DNA of 64,000 nt from Oscheius sp. JU75 (GCA_037178855.1 JASJZC010000003.1:1178001-1242000); one strand, 5' to 3'; numbered from the stretch's first letter, positions 24,401 through 36,665 are shown. Numbers and translations: made by a program. The notes: a model not told the origin generated them from the sequence alone.

Positions 24401-25999
24401 TTTGCTGCTCTCCGATCTCGTTGTTGAGAGTCCGGAAAAGCTAGTAGTCAGAAAGAGCTAGGTCCTACCTATATGGGGAATGGAGTAGAATCTCCCAGCT
24501 TAGGTTGTGGATCTTGGAGCGAGTGAGCATTGCAACATGTGGTCGATCGTTGCCCATCTGTAGCATAACCTTCGACTTCAGCAGCCGTTTCTGACGAAGT
24601 GGAGCCGCAGCCTTATCAAGTTGCTGGCTGTACACAAAAGCCGTATCAGGACTTGGTGCCTGCCACTTTACAGACGATAGTTTTGTCCTGGGTATATCAC
24701 TTTTGATGTTCAGAAAGAACCAAAATAACACATCCTATAAAAATACTAAAACATTTTCTGACCTCGTGATTAATAAAACCTGTGACACCCGTTAAATCTC
24801 AACTTTTTCAGGGGAAACTTTCCATTCCCGATCGTCCGATCTATGAGAACAGTTACGAAGTCTCAAGCAAAGTGATCAAGCAGATGATGGCCAGAGCTAC
24901 ATCGAAATCTATCCCTCCACATTTGGTGAAAGACTCACAACACGTCAACCAAGCTCGTAGCGTAATTGTGGCAATTACGGATCCTCTGACTCTGATCGGC
25001 ACTGCTGTGCGGAATACTCTCAGTCAACAAGAGCAGTTTCAACGCGATCTGATATCATGTACTCTCACTCGGGCTGAACTGGAGGAGAAAGTTGAAATCC
25101 GTTTGAAGACTTTTCACTACACCATGGAAATGGAGAACAAGTGGAGTTGCAAACTCTGCAACAAGAAGGTTTACTATCGAGGAGAGCAGAGACATAAGTT
25201 CATTGAAGCCGATCCGAGCCTAGCTAACGAAGATCCTATCGTCGTGTGGGAGGGACCGAACGCCGAGGAAAACGATGGTGTGCCTTTCTGTCCGCAACAC
25301 GGAGTAAAATTTCCAAAAGTTTCATCAAATCGGACGTTCTATACCAAAGTGGCGGAAGAGGTGCGCCGTGATCCGTTGATCGAGCAACAGTTAGCCAATG
25401 CGACATGTAAGTTTTATTTCTTAAAACCCCTAAAAACTCTTTAAAAATTTCAGCAAGCGCTGAGAAGCAGAGAATTTTGATTCAAGAATCAAAGAACTTA
25501 ACCAACGCTCTACAGGCGGAAGAAAAATTAATTAACAAGGCGGCGGCAAAGTTCGGTCTCTTCCTGAAGAACAGTACACTGGTTCATTACAACGACAAAA
25601 CCGAGAGTCACCTTCTTCTTTGTATTCATCTGGAAGAAGAGCGGGTAAGAAGCTGTTTTCCCATGTAGATCAATCTTTCAGGGTGGTGTGCGCAGCCAAA
25701 AATGGAAGGACTTGCAACACATGCTGAAACAGTATAAGGAAGAACGCGATATTATTACCTCGCGCATGATGGAGGCAGGAGACTTGCCACTTCAGTCGAT
25801 CGATCCGCAGGATATCCTCGCACTTATCGAAGAGCTCAAAGACCTGAAATACTATGGCAAGGATGTTGTGAAAGCTCTGAAGCTGCTAGAGAACAATGCC
25901 TACCCACAAGATGTTCAGCCGACATACTACAAGGACAAGAGCACCCCGAGCAAGTTCCGTCGCGCGCTTAAGTGGATGGGGAAGCTTTTTAAGTTCTGA
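21416..25999 (+). CDS. SNTX-like / P-loop GTPase fusion protein with Cys-rich zinc-type sites, 1177 aa, eight exons
   Basis: Exons: 21416-21525, 21567-22068, 22229-23274, 23314-23944, 23983-24123, 24812-25406, 25454-25644, 25682-25999; all phases agree. The first 190 residues (opening AIHRPACGRAEPLGALYD) match the N-terminal half of stonustoxin/neoverrucotoxin-like proteins, a branch of the perforin fold family. A helical region follows to about residue 490, with a Cys cluster CPNDGC...CYEC...CECG shortly after. The GTPase has GETGVGKTTFIN (P-loop) and DTPGIGDTRG (G3). After it come another Cys pair (WSCKLCNKK) and PFCPQHG, then a helical tail rich in Lys/Glu. No signal peptide is visible, so the product is probably cytosolic. 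Role unknown; innate defence or membrane remodelling is inference. Whether it forms pores cannot be judged. Confidence 0.8.
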
Positions 26000-26358
26000 T
26001 GAAATTGGCGATTTTACTTATCCGTGAAAAATATGTTGTTTAAACATGTAATAGTCAACGTTCGCTCCGGTTTCAATCTCTTTCTTTGGAACTGTCTAGT
26101 GTATTCCTACTTTGATTGATAGAGAATGACAGAGCAGAGACAGAGGAATACGAAGCGAAGTTTGGATTCAAGTATTTGGTCAAATTAATGCGAAGCGATG
26201 ATCCTAAAAAATTAGCCCTGGTCAGTCTGCCAAGAATTATTCATTTCCGTTTGTTGCCACATCTTTTTCGTTAATCTTTTTTCTTCAAATAATGCTAATT
26301 CAACTTCTCGTCTGCCCTAGTTGTTAATCTTAGCTCTTTCTTTTTCTCTTTAAACTGT

Positions 26359-26860
26359 TCATACCTCTTCGTTGTCCATGACGTCTGCCAATAAATAAGT
26401 GAACATGTTTTTATTCCAGAAGTCAACACTTATTTCTTTGGCAAGCTTGTATTGAATCATAGCAATTCGCAACCATCCGTCACAGCAGCTAACATTTTGT
26501 AAGAAAGATCTAGTGTAGCCAGCAGGTTGAAATTTAATAACTTCCTTCAAAAAGTCCGCATCGTTGCCCTTGATCGAAAACGTAGAACCAAACGAAGACG
26601 AACTCTTCGCTCTTCATAATGTCTGATACAGTTTCTTCCAATCGATCAGTTGCCAGTGAGGTGAGAAAAAAGGTCTTTCCATCACAATAAAACTGTTCCG
26701 GCTCCTCCGTTACTCATTGGCCATCTGTAATCGTCAAATCAGTAATTCTGACAGTCGATAGAAGGAGAACTTACTGTTTATTGGCAGCAATGTGCTGAGC
26801 CATCTGCTGACCGTTTATTCTCCACTCACTGCTAGACTCTCTGAATCTTTTTGCCGAGAA
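26359..26860 (-). pseudogene. Unidentified gene remnant, minus strand
   Basis: Three pieces read in order on the minus strand: RINGQQMAQHIAANKQ before a GTAAGT donor, then EEPEQFYCDGKTFFLTS through SEEFVFVWFYVF, then, one base out of frame, KGNDADFLKEVIKFQPAG to the donor at about 26363. The composition is protein-like and codon use is even, but a frame change near 26570 has no splice signal. No family is recognised. It may be a recently broken gene, or a live one with a sequence error. No further exon was identified downstream. Confidence 0.4.
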
Positions 26861-26899
26861 CATCGATCAAGAGAAGGTTTGGCTTGAGCAGAGAAAAGT

Positions 26900-28155
26900 T
26901 GTAGCTTTTGAAGAGAATGTTTATCTGAACAGCTTAAAAGTTTTACAGAAGTAAGGAGATAACAAGTTGCAATATGAGCGGCTTACAACAACCAAAAGGG
27001 GGCACGAATCTTTATTTTTTATATAAATAGTAACAGTTCCGGTAGTTTTTAGTGAAGAAGATTTAACTGAATATTTATTTTTTAATATTAAAGGAAAGTA
27101 ACTTGATGCCTTATCCATCTTCACCAAGAGAGAAACCAAAAGAAAAACACCAGCATGGCCAGATCTCCACTAAATTTTAGGCCGTTTTCACCCAATGACA
27201 CACCACTCCTTAAGGCCGAAGGCTTTTAGGTAGGTTTTTTTTTTTCAAAAAGAGAACGCTTTCGGACTGTACAAAAAGGCTTTCGCGCGTTAGTCGACAC
27301 ACCATGCTACCTTATATTTACTAGTTTTTTATGTAGTACTGCGCATCGTCTGTTACAACGAAAGAACGACCCGGATAGGCCAAAACAAGATGTCAAGTAG
27401 ATCAATTCTCACACTAGATACTGTCAGAGAACAAAATCTTTTTGCGCTTCTGTCCTGCAGCCACGGTATTTTCCTGTTTACGTAGATTAAATCGATGTTC
27501 AAGACCTGGTATCATTTCACCAAAGACCCGAAAAATCACAGCGAGGCGAATGTTGTGCTCTACCATGCTCGATCTTTCACAAAACCTCCATTCCAACGCA
27601 AATCGGCAAAAGTGTATATTTGGATCATTATGAATCTCCAATTTACGACACTGCAAATGTACCAGAACGTAATTTTGTTCTGAAAAAAAAGCCCGAAGTT
27701 ACATGCAAATTACATTAATTGAACAATGACGTATAGAACAGAATCTGATGTATGACTCCCGTATGGAGAGTTGAAGAAAAGTTTTTAAAAGCGAGCATAA
27801 ATACACCCCACCGTCAGTTTGGGACCCACTGATCGACACGACGCTAAGCGTGTTTATTACGTAAAGGGGTACTTATATTAGAAGAAATAAGGTAACCTTC
27901 GTCTCACATACTTCTGAGCCATGGCCGAATTTTGTGGCCACTCCCTACTCTCCTGTAATCGTTATAATGAAACAAGATATTGCTGAGTGAAGCCCTCCTC
28001 CTAAAAGTGCAACCTCAAATAGTTTTAGCTCTACCCTCAAGCGTCTTGTTCAATTAGAAGACTGATTCAAATCGCTAAACGATGTTTTGCTTGTTGCTTT
28101 TTATTTGTTCTACAAAACTGCAGAATACGACTAAGCTCAGAAGTGCTCAGATCCG
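26900..28155. other. Intergenic, AT-rich, one repeat fragment
   Basis: At 27856-27897 there is a fragment matching one end of the family B hairpin element (GTAAAGGGGTACTTATATTAGAAG). Otherwise I see no gene, though short open frames exist on both strands near 27420-27680. Confidence 0.5.
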
Positions 28156-28159
28156 CATG

Positions 28160-28375
28160 GATCGGGCCGATTTCCAGCGCTCAGGGTGCGCAACAGAAAT
28201 CAGCCATTTAGGGGTCAAGATTACATTTTTCATCTTGCAATGCTCTGCAAAGCTGTAGAGCAGAAAAAATGCTACAACTTTGCAGGTCACCTCAAAATAA
28301 GAAAAGTGCAACCTTGACCCCTAAATGGCTGGTTTCTGTTGCGCACCCTGAGCGCTGAAAATAAGCCCCGCACAA
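28160..28375. repeat. Hairpin MITE-like element, family C
   Basis: The left arm TTTCCAGCGCTCAGGGTGCG (continuing through CAACAGAAATCAGCCATTTAGGGGTCAAG) is inverted on the right as CTTGACCCCTAAATGGCTGG and on to GCGCACCCTGAGCGCTG. The arms are about 55-60 bp with few mismatches. The centre is itself palindromic: CTGCAAAGCTGTAG and CTACAACTTTGCAG. No coding capacity, and no clean target duplication identified. Confidence 0.85.
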
Positions 28376-29049
28376 GACGCAGGGCGCCACATTTGAACCG
28401 GGCCTAAGAAGTTTGTCTACTGGGACGAAAGGAGTCGTGCTGGAGATTGTAATGTGCGAGACACAGACCAAAGCTGCCAGAAACTGAACTCTGGCGAGTC
28501 AGAGTGGGTCTTCGGTAAGATCTGTCAGGTCTTGACACTGGACATTTTTCGAGGTAAATATGGAGAAGGCCAGTCTGTCAGTCCCAGTTACGCTTACTGT
28601 TTGTACCTGTCGCATGTACTGCGCCTGTCACTTTGTCAGCCCCCATTTTCAGTCTCATTTCCTGCCAGTCTCTGTCCTGGTCACTATCTCTCCCTAATTA
28701 CCACTTCCCTGAATCAAATAAGACCCCCATTTTTGTTAATCACTCAATTTATTGCACATATATGAACTGGTTATACATAAAGGCTGAGACATGGAAGTTG
28801 AGAGAATGTTAGCATGGGGAAAAGGAGGGTGGTAACAATATTGTGTAGAATTCACAAGAGAGAGAGAAAGATATAACCGGGGGGATAAGGGCGGGAGAAA
28901 AGACTATAGGAACGCTATTTTTGCATATTTTTGAATGGAGAAAGTGAGGGGAGGACCCGAGGAAAAAGAGAGTGAGACAGAGCGACTCGTAATTAGTGAA
29001 AAAGAGAGGAGAAAAAAGACGAGGAAAGGGCTATGAAGAAGGAGGCCAT
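28376..29049. other. 3' region downstream of the Myt1 gene, no gene seen
   Basis: Includes a purine-rich stretch at about 28855-29035. No coding exon supported. Confidence 0.5.
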
Positions 29050-32000
29050 CTAGGGCTCGTCTGCCGAATCCTCGTGGCTGATCTGAAAACAAAATAAAGA
29101 GGTTTAGGGTGTGAAAATGGTATTCGAGACAGGGTTACATGAGCTCCAATGAAATATCCTTTGAACTTTTCCAGAGATTTCTGACTATCTACGTGTCACC
29201 TGTTTTCTGACAAGATTGGAGACGGTTTATACGCTAAATTATGCTAGGAGTTGTTAATCTAAAACATAAATAATCCTGCTCGTTTTGGAGGCACATTAGC
29301 AACATGCGTGTTGATCGCCAATGTTCTCGCCATTTGACGCTTATTGGTGCCAAGAAACAGTTAGACAATGGGAACTAATTAAAGGTTTATTCTTTTACGA
29401 CTTGTCGGTAAAGTAATTGGCCTTATTTTAAATCCCAAACTCGATCCAAAAATCTTCTGAACAAAATCCTAATTCTATCCAAATGTTAGTAGACAGTGAA
29501 GCCAAAAATGTACGGACGTGACTCCCAAATGCGCCCGTTTCAGCATTACCAAAATGATAGTATGTAGTATCCATTTGGTAAGGAAAGTGATTGAGAAAAC
29601 TCTAGAAATAAATTGGCTCTCGTGCAACCCTGCCAATAAAGTTAGCAAATGAGGACCCACCAATCTCTGCTGGAAGCTAGTTCTTGACTTTCTTCTTGCA
29701 GGAGTAGCCACACCGTTCATCTTGCGATGCGGTGATGGGGTTTTTTCTCGCCTGTTCTTTGGCTGTGGTTCATTCTCCGGAGAGTCGAGAAGGTGTAGAT
29801 TCAGTCTCGGCGGCGGCTTCCTCATTCCACGGCTCCTGTAGGCCGAACGGACCGGGAGACGCGGTGGCGCGGTCATGGTACTAAAAAAAGGCGGCTTAAG
29901 GTGTTATATCATCAAGGAAACTAACCCCCGTCTGCAAAAAACCTCATCGTCACTATCCGAGAACTCGTTCTCTAGCTCCTGGCTCCAGTCACCTGCAGGT
30001 CCCATCGTCGTCTCGTGTCTCAGGCTGCTTCCAGAGGCCACGACGCTTCGGAATGGTCCGGGCGGTGTGCCCTCGTGCTCCTGTCCACTGACGCCGGCTG
30101 AGTCGTTGCTCGTCGTCGAATTGGCCTCCCCGTCGTCAAAGTTGAGTCTGTAGCGGGGGCACGGGTTCTCCGGGTAGTGATGAGTCGGCTGCTGGACTAT
30201 TGTAGGGGAGGAGGAACTCGGATGCGACAGGGTGTAGCTGCGATGGTGATGCTGCTGACTGTAGCTGTGATGATGTTGGTGGTGCGACGTCTCTGAAACT
30301 GGAGGGCTTATTAGGGGAAATTTGATCATATTTTTGGAGGGATTTTGCTCGGAAAAATGACTTTTTTGAGCCTCTGATACCCACGGGCACAATATCTCAA
30401 GCTACCAAAAGTTTCTCCTGAATTCCAGGCAGGCCGACCGTCTTGCTTTGCGGCTTCGAAAATACAAAACGCCCAATCTCCTTCATACTGTTTAGAGAGG
30501 ACAATTCGAACTGCTTTCGTATCTTTAGTTGAGTCACAGAAACTACTCAGTTCTTCTATCTCCAGCCTAAACTTCTAGAAAACGTGGAGAACAACATGAT
30601 TCTAGCACGAGAGACAAGCAGAAATGGCAGCGACAGTCCGGAGCCACAACTAGACATCCAATTACCAGGAGGTAAGCTAGTTTCCTAGCAAAAGTTTTGA
30701 GTTCCAAAAAGTTTGCAAACTTTCCTAATTTGGTAAATTTAAAAGGAACAAGAATTGCTAATTGCCGTCAGTCGCCGAATGTCCTTTCCTGGGAGTCGTC
30801 ATCCGGAAGTCGTCGGAGGAGAAGAAGGCCTACTGGATGCTGCTGCCCACTACCTCGACCACCTTCTGGAGAAGATCTTCTTGGCACCTTTGGCTCCTCG
30901 GACCAAAAGTACCGTGGCGCCATTGGTCGATGTCGCGCTGACGGAAGAAGAAATCGTCGAGGTCTGCCAGCTGGCCAGCTTCAGTCTACTCGAGCAGCCG
31001 AGTCTGATTCGTCTTGAGCCGAGGCTTCTTCCTGCCTTTGTCATCGGCGACCTGCATGGCCAATTCCGTGATCTCCGTCTCATTTTGGCGCGACTGGGCG
31101 AGCCCGAGGGACAGACGCTTGTCTTTCTCGGTGACTACGTGGATCGTGGACCTCAGGGACTCGAAATTGCGCTCTGTCTACTCGCGCTGAAGACTCGCTA
31201 CCCGGAACGAGTGTTTCTACTACGTGGGAATCATGAGGACATTAACACGTCGGTCGCCTACGGCTTCTACGATGAATGCTGTCGCAAGTCCTACAATCGA
31301 GGCCCAGCGGTTTGGCTACAGCTGATGAACACCTTCAATCTGCTACCAATTGCTGCGTGAGTTCAATTACAGTCTATTCTGTCCCCTAGCTATATCATTT
31401 CTGTTTCGAGTAAATACTAAGGGTTCGCGTCGAAACCCTTAGTGTTTACAATTGGTCACAAGTAGACAGCTTCATATAGATAGCAACAAAAATTTCCAGG
31501 CTCCTCGCGGACAAGGTGCTCTGCATGCATGGAGGACTCTCGCCCCATCTCGTGTCCCTTGACGACATTGAGCGCATCAAACGGCCGACCATCATCCCGC
31601 CCTACGGCCTGCTGTGTGACTTGCTCTGGTCAGACCCAGAGCCTTACAATCCTAGTAAAAAGACGGAAGGCTGGTCCCTTTCGGGCCGAGGTATCTCCTT
31701 CTCCTTCGATGAGCGCGTCGTCAATAGTTTCTGTCAATCGACGGGGGTCGACGTCCTTGTGAGAGCGCACCAAATCACTCCGGAGATGTTCCGCTGTGGC
31801 TACATGACAAGCTGTCGAGGGCGACTCGTCACCCTGTTCTCCGCTCCAAACTACGTGAACTCAATGAACGATTCGGCCGTACTAAAGATCAACCAGGACC
31901 TACGGCTTCGTTTCCTCGTCTTCCGTCCGAACAAGAAGACCGCCCAGGCTCCCAGGGAAGGACAACAGCCAGCTCGAGCAGTCTCTACACTAGTAGAGTG

Positions 32001-35000
32001 AGAGCGACTCTAACCTACTCACCCCTCACACAACGAGACACGAATAAACGTATAATAAAGGTGACTCACGCAAGTTTTTTTTGACTATCTAGTGTGTTAG
32101 AATTCTTAAGCCTAGCCGCTGAGATTCCTATTCCCTTTAGCAATCGACTCCTACGAAAACCCATAAAAAAAATCCCTTGCTTCCTCATTCTTCCAGCAGG
32201 AGAGCTATATCAATTTCTAAAATTCAAATATTCCGCCTAGGCTCTAGTTTCCCGCGAGAAACTATCCGACTGTTCCAATGCCTCTGTACCAACCTGTCTG
32301 GCTGACTTCCTAACAGAATCGGTAACAATTTTGTCTCTGCCAACCTGTCGTGTCATAGCGCCCCAAACTTATAATTTCCGGCTTAGTCTTTTAGCTTACA
32401 AACTATGGGTCATTTTGAGAAGGACACAACGAAGGCGGTGTCTAACTTTGGAATCGGTTTGCTAGAGAATTTGGATTTGGGATGAGTAGGACAAGGATGG
32501 TCATTCAAAATGGTTAAGCTTAATCGACTGGCAGTGTGAGTCTCTGGGGACAGACAGAACCTGGACGGTTTCTATGTCATGTAAACCGTTCCGAAACCCT
32601 ACGAATCTCGGACTAGCAGCATCAGAAACATCCTATCTGCGACAGCGAAAGGAATTCTAGGTTCGACTTATTTTGAATTTTTGGCGCTTTTACGAATTCG
32701 CCCAAAAACGGGTTTCCTGACGTAATTCACTCACTTTCAGAGATACTAACTATTTTCTTTTTATATTCTGCATGCAAAAGAAAGCCCTGGAGCATGAAAA
32801 ATAGCACATAATTGCAGAGATAGTGGAAAATTCTAATGTTGGAACAACGACGGTAAAGCTCTCATATTTCGGCATCTTTTTCACATTCTAGCGGCTCTTT
32901 TACACGCTGACTTCAATAAAGGTAGAATATATATCTCAGGACAAAAATCGCGTCTCCTGCCTCGTTTTTGAGCCATTTAACTCCAAAAAAAGCCATAAAA
33001 TAAACCAACCTTCATCACTGTAACCCCAGTCCAGGTTGTCCACTGGCTGAAGCGGCATTCTGGCCGCCACGGGAGTCCTCGGCACCGGGACATTCTGATG
33101 AAAGATAGCAGCTCCAAATCTGTGCCATAACTCCCTCAACATGGCCAAGACAGCTAGAACTATGCAGCTGGCCGTGAAGAAGAAATCCATCATCTTGTGC
33201 TTCTAGAATTTTGTACGTTTTTGGTTGGGAAAATTCAAAAAAACTGACCACTTCATGGACGTAGATGTGCTTCTTGCGGCTCCGAATCGTTGTGGACAGT
33301 ATTTGGATGAGCTGTTTGGCCGTGGGTCGGAGATTCGGGTCGATATTAATCATGTGCATGATGTGTCCGCGAAGCTCCGTCGATACGTTGGCGAAGAAGC
33401 GCTCCGGGATGCTGCCCTCGCGAATGTGATGCCAACTTTCGCCCTGGGATGGGAGCTCCATGTCCGTAGCTATCTGGAAATCAGGGAGTTACAGTCTCTT
33501 GTTTTGTTTCACGGTTCAAAAAGAGTCGCTCTGCCCGAAAAATTGGGATTAGACGAACACAAAACTGGCCAGACTGGCCAGGTGTACCCGCAGAGGTCGC
33601 CCCTGGCATGATCCGCCGGTTACCGCCACGAACTAGGCTGGCCAGGCCAGGGGTGGTCTCTGCGAGTGGCCGAATCTGGCCGACGCGAACATTTCGGCCA
33701 GGCGATGCGTGCTTCCAGAAAGATTAAGAGTTGATTCTACTATTTTGCGCGGGATCTTCCCAGCTTTTCCGGACTTTGCATCTAAACATTTACATTAAAG
33801 ACTAATCGGTCCAAGCCAAGTGTGAGCTGCGTCATTTGAATGCAAATAATGAAGGAACTGTTCGGGAACACGAAAGGATACCGGAAAAATTTAAGGCTAT
33901 TCTTACAAAATTTACCTCAAGAATAGTCATTCCGACGCTGAAAATGTCGGCAGCCTTCGTGGGCGGATTATTCAAGATCTCGAGGGCCAGATATTTGCTG
34001 TCACCCTCCTCCGCCACGTCCTTCTTGTCATTTTTCTGGTCGAAGACGCGTCCAAAGTCCCCGAGCTTGCATATTTTGTCCTTCGTCATCAGAATGTTCT
34101 CCGGCTTGATGTCCATGTGAAGGAGATCGTGCGTGTGGAGGTGATTCACGGCCTAAAGAGCACTTTTAGTCCCAAAAAAATAATCAAAAGTACCTGACAA
34201 ATGTCGATAAAGTAGTTCCAGACCTCGGATTCCGGTACGGGATGGTAGACTTCAGTATAGGAGGCGAGACTCTGCTCACAAAGCTCCGTCTGGATGTAGA
34301 GTCGACCCCGCTCCTCCCAGGCCTTGAAGAATTCCAGGATGTTGCTGTGCGGAGGCACGAGCTCGTGTTTCTGGACCTCGCGGAGCTTAACCTTGCGATC
34401 GGACTCGCTTCGGAACGGATCGATGACTCTCTTCACGGCATACATTCGCTGGTCCTCGCGCGACTTCACGCAGACTACCTTGAAAATATGGGGGATTTGA
34501 CCCAAGAAAATTGTGCCCACCTGTCCAAAACTGCCTTCTCCAAGGACCTTGATGACCTGGAATACCTGGTCGAAGTAAGTCGCGTCGTAATCGGGTCTAT
34601 ACGCCGGGCTCTTTAGAACTGTAATGGCACTTATTTAGCCGGAATCAAGCAAAAAAGGCTTACTTGTGTCGGACGGAACACCGCGCAGACAGCTTACAAG
34701 ATGGGGACGCTGTAGCTGGAATCGATGATGTATGTAGCGCGATCGTGCCGGAGCCGTGCGGGCTGCTCTCGGCACGCTGGCGATTCGGGCCGGATGCAGT
34801 TGTCGTTCCCGCTTCGTCGACAGCGGCGGCTCGAGAAAACTGCTCGCCAATGGAGATGAGGGGGACATCGTGCTGTCCATCTCTGAAAAATTGATGTTTG
34901 GTAGGGTTTAAAACAAAAATCGAAGAAAAGGGATCAAGAAAGCTGGTCTGTTGAGCCTACGGGACAAGAAAAATAGTCAGACAATCTAGAAATCAAGAAA

Positions 35001-35872
35001 TTGAAAACGTAGAGGAAAAGTTAGCGGTTTTATAGTTTTTCTCGACAACAAAGTCACTGTCCTAGGCTATTTCCGTTATTTTTTTTAATCTAATACACAT
35101 TTTCCTTGATCAGAGAGCTCGAGAACATTCAAAATGTTGACTGAAAGCGGTCAGGATGAGATACAGAGCAACTTGAAGCTCAACACTTCGAATTTCTTGT
35201 CGAACCGCTGAGAAAATAGTTAGTCTTCTATTAGGACATCTGACGAGACCCTTCTTATTGAAAAACGCAGTAAGCAAGAGTAGATACCTGAGAAAAAGAG
35301 CAACGCTTAGACTTAGATGGTCGTAAACGGTAATCACGTGTATAGAAGCGCTCTTATATACGGTCCTGCGCCAATTACCACGTGCAATTAGTATGCTAGC
35401 ATTCTAAACAGTTTAGGAAGCAGGTAACAGCCAGAAAAGGCAATAGTAAAAAGCGATCGAATTTGAAACTTTACAAGAGCAACATTACAAGCCTGTTGGG
35501 TATTGTTTTCTATCGGATTTTATGTTTCTGCCTTAAATTCAGTGTGACATGTTTCTATTCCCATTTCCTATGGGATTTAACGAGAAATGGAGGGAAAAAC
35601 AGGCAAAATCAGTCGGAAATGAAGAGGAAATGAAAGATTTGGAAATCTGCCAATTCAAAACTTTTCAATTGCCGCGAAAATGGCCATGGGGCGCGCGTTC
35701 AAATTGTGGAAAACAGTCGATTATCCCTTCTTCTAGGTCAAGAACTATATTTTTAGAGTTTCTGCGAATAAAATAACAGCGGAAGACGGTAGGAAGAGGT
35801 AGAAATAAAGTACAAGAGAAAGTATTCACCTCTCGAGGTTCTTCGTGACGTCTTTCGACGAGGTGGCTCCAT
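29050..35872 (-). CDS. wee-1.3: Myt1/WEE-1.3 membrane-associated Cdk1-inhibitory kinase, 639 aa, ten exons
   Basis: Myt1 phosphorylates the inhibitory Thr14/Tyr15 of Cdk1 at ER/Golgi membranes and holds cells (in nematodes, oocytes) before M phase. Exons: 35872-35830, 34882-34664, 34618-34521, 34478-34194, 34152-33916, 33473-33249, 33202-33010, 30292-29926, 29880-29661, 29082-29050; every phase matches. The kinase domain (from about residue 100) has GEGSFGQV (spanning a 42-nt intron), the AVKR lysine, HMDIKPEN as catalytic loop, DFGRVFD, and DSKYLALEIL as activation segment. A hydrophobic helix (FFFTASCIVLAVLAML) after the kinase is the expected membrane anchor. The C-terminal region, rich in His, Ser and Pro, includes DSDDEVFCRRG. 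Exon 1 follows a TTTTCAG acceptor directly at its ATG, suggesting trans-splicing. The 2.7-kb intron 7 contains an antisense phosphatase gene. Confidence 0.9.
30596..32001 (+). CDS. PP1-like serine/threonine phosphatase, 393 aa, nested in the Myt1 gene
   Basis: Exons: 30596-30671, 30753-31356, 31500-32001; phases agree. All metal-binding motifs of PPP phosphatases are present: GDLHGQ, GDYVDRG, LRGNHE, MHGGLSP and VRAHQ. The C-terminal SAPNY (LFSAPNYVNSMNDSAVL) is intact, so an active enzyme is expected. An N-terminal extension of about 70 residues precedes the core, and the C-terminus is basic and proline-bearing, unlike canonical PP1. Variation from the usual core, for example CMHGGLSPHL, fits the expanded, often germline, nematode PP1-like family; that expression is inference. 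The exon 2 acceptor (GGAACAAG) is weak. AATAAA-like signals lie near 32043. The gene sits wholly inside an intron of the Myt1 gene on the other strand. Confidence 0.92.
32002..33009. other. Rest of Myt1 intron 7 downstream of the phosphatase gene
   Basis: No exon or RNA gene seen. AT-rich, with short open frames only. Confidence 0.5.
33535..33715. repeat. GGCC-rich palindromic repeat D, copy 1
   Basis: Dense in TGGCCA/GGCCAG words (ACTGGCCAGACTGGCCAGGT; CTGGCCAGGCCAGGGG) and contains GCGAACATTTCGGCCAGGCG. It lies in a Myt1 intron. Related copies occur at about 38.56, 60.17 and 63.77 kb. Confidence 0.7.
34883..35829. other. Myt1 first intron
   Basis: A 947-bp intron between the short first coding exon and the second. 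No nested gene recognised. Confidence 0.55.
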
Positions 35873-36534
35873 CTGAAAATATGGTCTTGTTATTTTGAAC
35901 TAAGATCAAAAAGATCTGTTTCAAGAGCTTCGACGTTACTGAGGCACGGGAGGGGACCATGTAGCATGAGAATGAAACGTTAAAAGATAGGAAAAACGTC
36001 AAAAACCAAAAAGTCGTCCAAGAAAGTTCCAAGAACCAGATTTCTACCCAAATTTCATGTTCTTAGGCGTTTTTGGACCCTATAATACAATTTGATGAAC
36101 ATTTTAAAGCACTAGACTAGAAATCGCCGAAAGCCCCTCAAAAAGGTTAATATTTGGAAAAATGGATCAAAATCCTATCTCTCGGATCGACAAGGACACT
36201 CCATCGGGCCCAAAAAAGTTCCTGTACGTGTTTCCTGCCAGGAAATTAGTCTGGGAACCTACAAAAACCGTCATAGATTTCAAATCATGGCGCTGACAGA
36301 ACCAATTTGAACATTTGAACGGCGGTACCTGATTTTCAAGCGTGACCAATCCAACTAGCCAAGTGGAGCCGGAAAATCGATAACTGGGACTTTTTGATCC
36401 CACAGAGCCAGTTTTTCGATTATGAAACAGAGACTGACCTTGTAAAGTTGCTCCGCCCCTGATATAAACAATTAAGCAAGATATAGGTCAAAGAACGTAA
36501 ACGATAACGACTAATCTTTACAGGATATTTTCGA

Positions 36535-36665
36535 TCACAAGATCTGATTTTAGAGCTCAGCAATGTTCTGCAATGCTCTGTAGTCTTTGTAGCCTCTTTA
36601 CAACTTTGCAGTACATTGAAAGACCGAAAAGTGAAGTCTTGGTATTGACAAGTAGGACCGGGGTA
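36535..36665. repeat. Imperfect hairpin repeat sharing the MITE core
   Basis: Contains GCAATGTTCTGCAATGCTCTGTAG and, after a short gap, CTTTACAACTTTGCAGTAC. This is a degenerate version of the central palindrome seen in the elements at 7.1, 28.2 and 62.9 kb. The flanks do not match those elements. Confidence 0.5.

Noticed and set aside
28160-28375. Inverted repeat considered as a transcription terminator or CRISPR-like hairpin
   Set aside because: Arms of 55-60 bp with an internal second palindrome in eukaryotic DNA fit a MITE-like element; there is no repeat-spacer periodicity.
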